6,786 nucleotides of DNA, taken from contig CAZALT010000180.1 in the NCBI GenBank assembly GCA_964485515.1, positions 1 to 6,786 of the forward strand, written 5' to 3'. Source of the stretch: CAZALT01 sp964485515 (GTDB lineage: Bacteria > Actinomycetota > Acidimicrobiia > Acidimicrobiales > Acidimicrobilacustridaceae). Positions within the stretch are counted from its first letter, which is position 1. Every line of letters begins with the position of its first letter. The translations under genes were made by a program, and so were the position numbers. Shown here in pieces: positions 4,675 through 6,786 of this stretch. The notes beneath the pieces are model-generated. The model ran no database searches. It was not told where the DNA came from and saw only the letters and a program-made list of their open reading frames with translations.

Positions 4675-6294
4675 ATGACGAACTGGAACTACGCCGACAT
4701 CTGGGGCGAGATCGCCCGACTCCAGCCCGATCTCCCCGCGCAGGCGCAGGGCGATCGCCGGTTCACCTGGGCCGAGTTCGACGCCCGTGCCAACGGGCTG
4801 GCCAACGCACTGCGGGCCGCCGGGCTCGCCCGGAACGCCAAGGTGGCGCAGTACCTGCCCAACCGTCCCGAGTACCTCGAGTCGGTGTTCGCCGCGTTCA
4901 AGGTGGCGATGTCGCCGGTCAACACCAACTACCGCTACGTCGAGGACGAGCTCGTCTACCTGTGGGACGACGCCGACGCCGAGGCCGTGGTGGTGGCCGG
5001 GTCGTTCGTCGAACGTGCCGGTGCGGTCCGCGCTCGGGTGCCGGGCGTCAAGCTCTGGATCTGGGTCGACGACGGCACCGCGGCCTGCCCCGACTGGGCC
5101 ACCCCCTACGAGGACCTCATCGCGGTCGACCAGTCGCCGGCGCGCCCCGACGAGCCGCGGACCGGCGACGACCTCTACCTCATCTACACCGGCGGGACGA
5201 CCGGCATGCCCAAGGGCGTCATGTGGCGCCAGGACGACCTGTGGGGGATCCTCAACCGCGCCGCGGCGGTTCGCTACCCCGAGGACGGCGGGCCCGCCGA
5301 CATCGCCGGAATCCTGCCGCCGCCCTCGGAGCCTCGCCGTTCGCTCATCCCGTGTGCGCCGCTGATGCACGGCGCGGCGGCCTTCGCGGCGTTCACGATG
5401 CTCAGCGGTGGTGGCACGATCGTGCACCTCAGCGGCAAGGGCTTCGACCCGGTCGAGCTGCTCGACACCGTGGAGCGGGAGCGCGTGACCGACATCGCCA
5501 TCGTGGGCGACGTGTTCGCCCAACCGATCGTCGATCAGCTCGACGCCAACCCCGGGCGGTGGGACCTCCAGTCCCTCGTGCTCGCCATCTCGTCGGGCGT
5601 CATGTGGTCGGCGCCGGTCAAGGCGGCGATGTGCGAGCACATCCCCGGCCTGCTCTGCGTCGACACGCTCGGTTCGTCCGAGGCGGTCGGTGTCGCCCGC
5701 TCGGTGTCGTCGAAGAAGAAGACCGCCTCGACGGCTGGGTTCACGCTGAGCGACGACAGCCGGGTCATCACCGAGGACGGCCGCATGGTCGAACCGGGCT
5801 CCGGCGAGGTCGGCATGTTGGCGCTGCGGGGTCGGTCGCCGATCGGGTACTACAAGGACGAGGCGAAGTCGGCCCGCACGTTCCCGGTCATCGACGGCGT
5901 GCGCTACTCGGTGCCCGGTGATCTGGCCACGGTGGATGCGGGCGGCAAGATCCAGCTGTTGGGCCGGCAGTCGGCGTGCATCAACACGGGTGGCGAGAAG
6001 GTCTTCCCCGAGGAGGTCGAGGAGGCCCTGAAGCTGGCGCCGCAGGTGTTCGACGCCGTCGTGGTCGGTGTGCCCGACGAGCGGTTCGGCGAGGTGGTCT
6101 TCGCGGTGGTGGCCCCGGCCGAGGGTGGAGTCATCGACGAGGCGGCACTGAAGGTGCACCTCAAGGACAAGTTGGCCGGCTACAAGGCGCCCAAGGGCTA
6201 CCTGGTCGTTCCCTCGGTCGAGCGTGGCCCCAACGGCAAGGTGGATCACCCGCGCTGGAAGCAGGCCGCCATCGAGGCCGTCGCGGCCCGGTGA
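4675..6294 (+). CDS. Acyl-CoA ligase/synthetase, FadD19-like (ANL superfamily)
   Basis: The product is 539 residues, full length for an adenylate-forming CoA ligase, which couples ATP to AMP with acid activation to a CoA thioester. The phosphate loop YTGGTTGMPKG is at 171-181. PLMHG (229-233) and GSSE (333-336) form the acyl and ATP pocket, PGD is at 414-416, and LLGRQSACINTGGEKVFPEEVE (428-449) is the domain hinge. Lys522 in PNGKVD is the adenylation lysine. The hinge region, VNTNYRYVEDELVYLWDDAD (82-101) and GVMW closely resemble recalled mycobacterial FadD19, which activates sterol side-chain acids, so a steroid, branched or long-chain substrate is plausible. The start is ATG at 4675, because the conserved N-terminal helix begins immediately and in-frame extension would translate the C-run repeat. 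The ribosome binding site is weak (GAGAC, 4663-4667). The stop overlaps the GTG of the next gene by four bases. Confidence 0.93.
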   Translation: MTNWNYADIWGEIARLQPDLPAQAQGDRRFTWAEFDARANGLANALRAAGLARNAKVAQYLPNRPEYLESVFAAFKVAMSPVNTNYRYVEDELVYLWDDADAEAVVVAGSFVERAGAVRARVPGVKLWIWVDDGTAACPDWATPYEDLIAVDQSPARPDEPRTGDDLYLIYTGGTTGMPKGVMWRQDDLWGILNRAAAVRYPEDGGPADIAGILPPPSEPRRSLIPCAPLMHGAAAFAAFTMLSGGGTIVHLSGKGFDPVELLDTVERERVTDIAIVGDVFAQPIVDQLDANPGRWDLQSLVLAISSGVMWSAPVKAAMCEHIPGLLCVDTLGSSEAVGVARSVSSKKKTASTAGFTLSDDSRVITEDGRMVEPGSGEVGMLALRGRSPIGYYKDEAKSARTFPVIDGVRYSVPGDLATVDAGGKIQLLGRQSACINTGGEKVFPEEVEEALKLAPQVFDAVVVGVPDERFGEVVFAVVAPAEGGVIDEAALKVHLKDKLAGYKAPKGYLVVPSVERGPNGKVDHPRWKQAAIEAVAAR

Positions 6295-6786
6295 CCGACC
6301 GCCGTGCGATCTCGGCGCTCCTCGTCGTGTTCGGGCTCACCATCGCCGGGTTCGGGTGTTCGAGTGCGGGCGACGGTGGATCCTCGGCGTCGACGAACGC
6401 TCGTGAGGCGAGCGATGCAGACGACCCTGCCGGTGTCGCCGACGCTGCCGGTGTCGCCGACCCCCATGACCTCTACGTCGCCGCGTGCGCGGAGGAGATG
6501 GAGGTTGGTCCGGGCATCGATCTACCGGACGAGCTGGCGGAGATCTCGGGGATCGCACCGTCATCCGAACGCTCCGACGTGGTCTGGGCGGTCGGCGACG
6601 GAGGCAGCGCTGCGTCGGTCTTCGCCGTCGACCTCGATGGGAACCTCGTCACGACGGTTGCGCTCGAGGGGGTCGACAACAACGACTGGGAGGACCTGGC
6701 CACAGGTCCGGCCCTCGACGGATCCGGGGCGACCTGGCTGTACGTCGCCGACATCGGCGACAACACGTCGGAGCGGGAGCGGATAC
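6291..6786 (+). CDS. Exported lipoprotein of the actinobacterial DWEDLA/VADIGDN propeller-like family (5' part)
   Basis: The frame gives 165 residues from GTG at 6291 and runs off the right edge. Start codon and ligase stop share GTGA, implying translational coupling; no good Shine-Dalgarno sequence is present. Residues 7-22 are hydrophobic and precede Cys23 in GFGC, an imperfect lipobox, so lipid attachment is likely but not certain. An Asp/Ala/Ser-rich linker (about 24-62) includes a tandem AGVAD-A repeat. The folded part starts with ELAEISGIAPS, VVWAVGDGGSAASVFAVDLDG, then NDWEDLATGP and TWLYVADIGDNTSERER. I recognise this pattern from uncharacterised actinobacterial secreted proteins with a propeller-like core. 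No enzymatic function can be assigned. The acidic GDGG and DIGDN loops could bind a metal, but this is inference. Its place behind a cytosolic ligase suggests co-expression, perhaps for substrate capture outside the cell. Confidence 0.8.
   Translation, partial: MTDRRAISALLVVFGLTIAGFGCSSAGDGGSSASTNAREASDADDPAGVADAAGVADPHDLYVAACAEEMEVGPGIDLPDELAEISGIAPSSERSDVVWAVGDGGSAASVFAVDLDGNLVTTVALEGVDNNDWEDLATGPALDGSGATWLYVADIGDNTSERERI
6428..6461 (+). repeat. Short in-frame tandem duplication in the lipoprotein linker
   Basis: TGCCGGTGTCGCCGAC occurs at 6428-6443 and again at 6446-6461, an 18-bp period. It encodes two copies of AGVAD in the flexible linker after the lipobox and keeps the frame, as expected of slippage in a tolerant spacer. 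Confidence 0.85.

Noticed and set aside
4327..6249. 640-codon open frame on the minus strand opposite the ligase
   Set aside because: Its translation is Arg/His/Val/Gly-rich with no recognisable domain, and it mirrors the ligase codon pattern. Long antisense frames are expected in high-GC genes, and the plus strand carries all ANL motifs.

Overview
The window is a high-GC (roughly two thirds G+C), gene-dense stretch of bacterial chromosome. Codon use is strongly G/C-ended, and the genes resemble mycobacterial and other actinobacterial lipid or steroid catabolism genes (FadD19-like ligase, HtdY/Rv3389c-like hydratase, actinobacterial-type SDR, SnoaL-like proteins). This points to Actinomycetota, possibly a non-mycobacterial lineage such as Acidimicrobiia. 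The lineage is inferred from recalled family resemblance, not a search.

Layout. A cysteine hydrolase of the isochorismatase family (5' part only) reads leftward off the left edge. It is divergent from a short-chain dehydrogenase/reductase (338-1150, +). The SDR converges on a small SnoaL/NTF2-fold protein (1252-1695, -), with a bulged hairpin between the two stop codons. The SnoaL-like gene is divergent from an exported lipoprotein with a PQQ-type eight-bladed propeller fold (1813-3465, +). After 229 bp come a double-hotdog MaoC enoyl-CoA hydratase (3695-4540, +) and, beyond a C-run repeat, a FadD19-type acyl-CoA ligase (4675-6294, +). The ligase stop codon overlaps the start of a second exported protein (6291 to the right edge, +), which belongs to a family of actinobacterial secreted propeller-like proteins.

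How the genes may work together. Ligase, hydratase and SDR would cover CoA activation, hydration of a 2-enoyl-CoA and a dehydrogenase step in breakdown of a fatty acid or steroid side chain. No acyl-CoA dehydrogenase or thiolase is in view. The SnoaL-like protein and cysteine hydrolase are common companions of such clusters, but their substrates cannot be read from sequence. The PQQ-like lipoprotein could oxidise an alcohol outside the membrane. It keeps several PQQ-site residues but lacks the usual calcium-ligand Glu and the vicinal Cys pair.

The strongest non-coding signals are three. First, a run of 14 C-tracts with 2-3 nt spacers (4562-4650) should be a very strong G-quadruplex former on the minus strand. 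Second, a TGACA-N4-TGTCA palindrome overlaps a candidate leaderless promoter of the SnoaL-like gene. Third, a TTGTCTA/TAGACAA inverted repeat lies in the first divergent intergenic region. I see no CRISPR array, tRNA, rRNA, insertion sequence or clear defence or mobile system. Most of the window is ordinary accessory catabolism, and I do not claim a new system.
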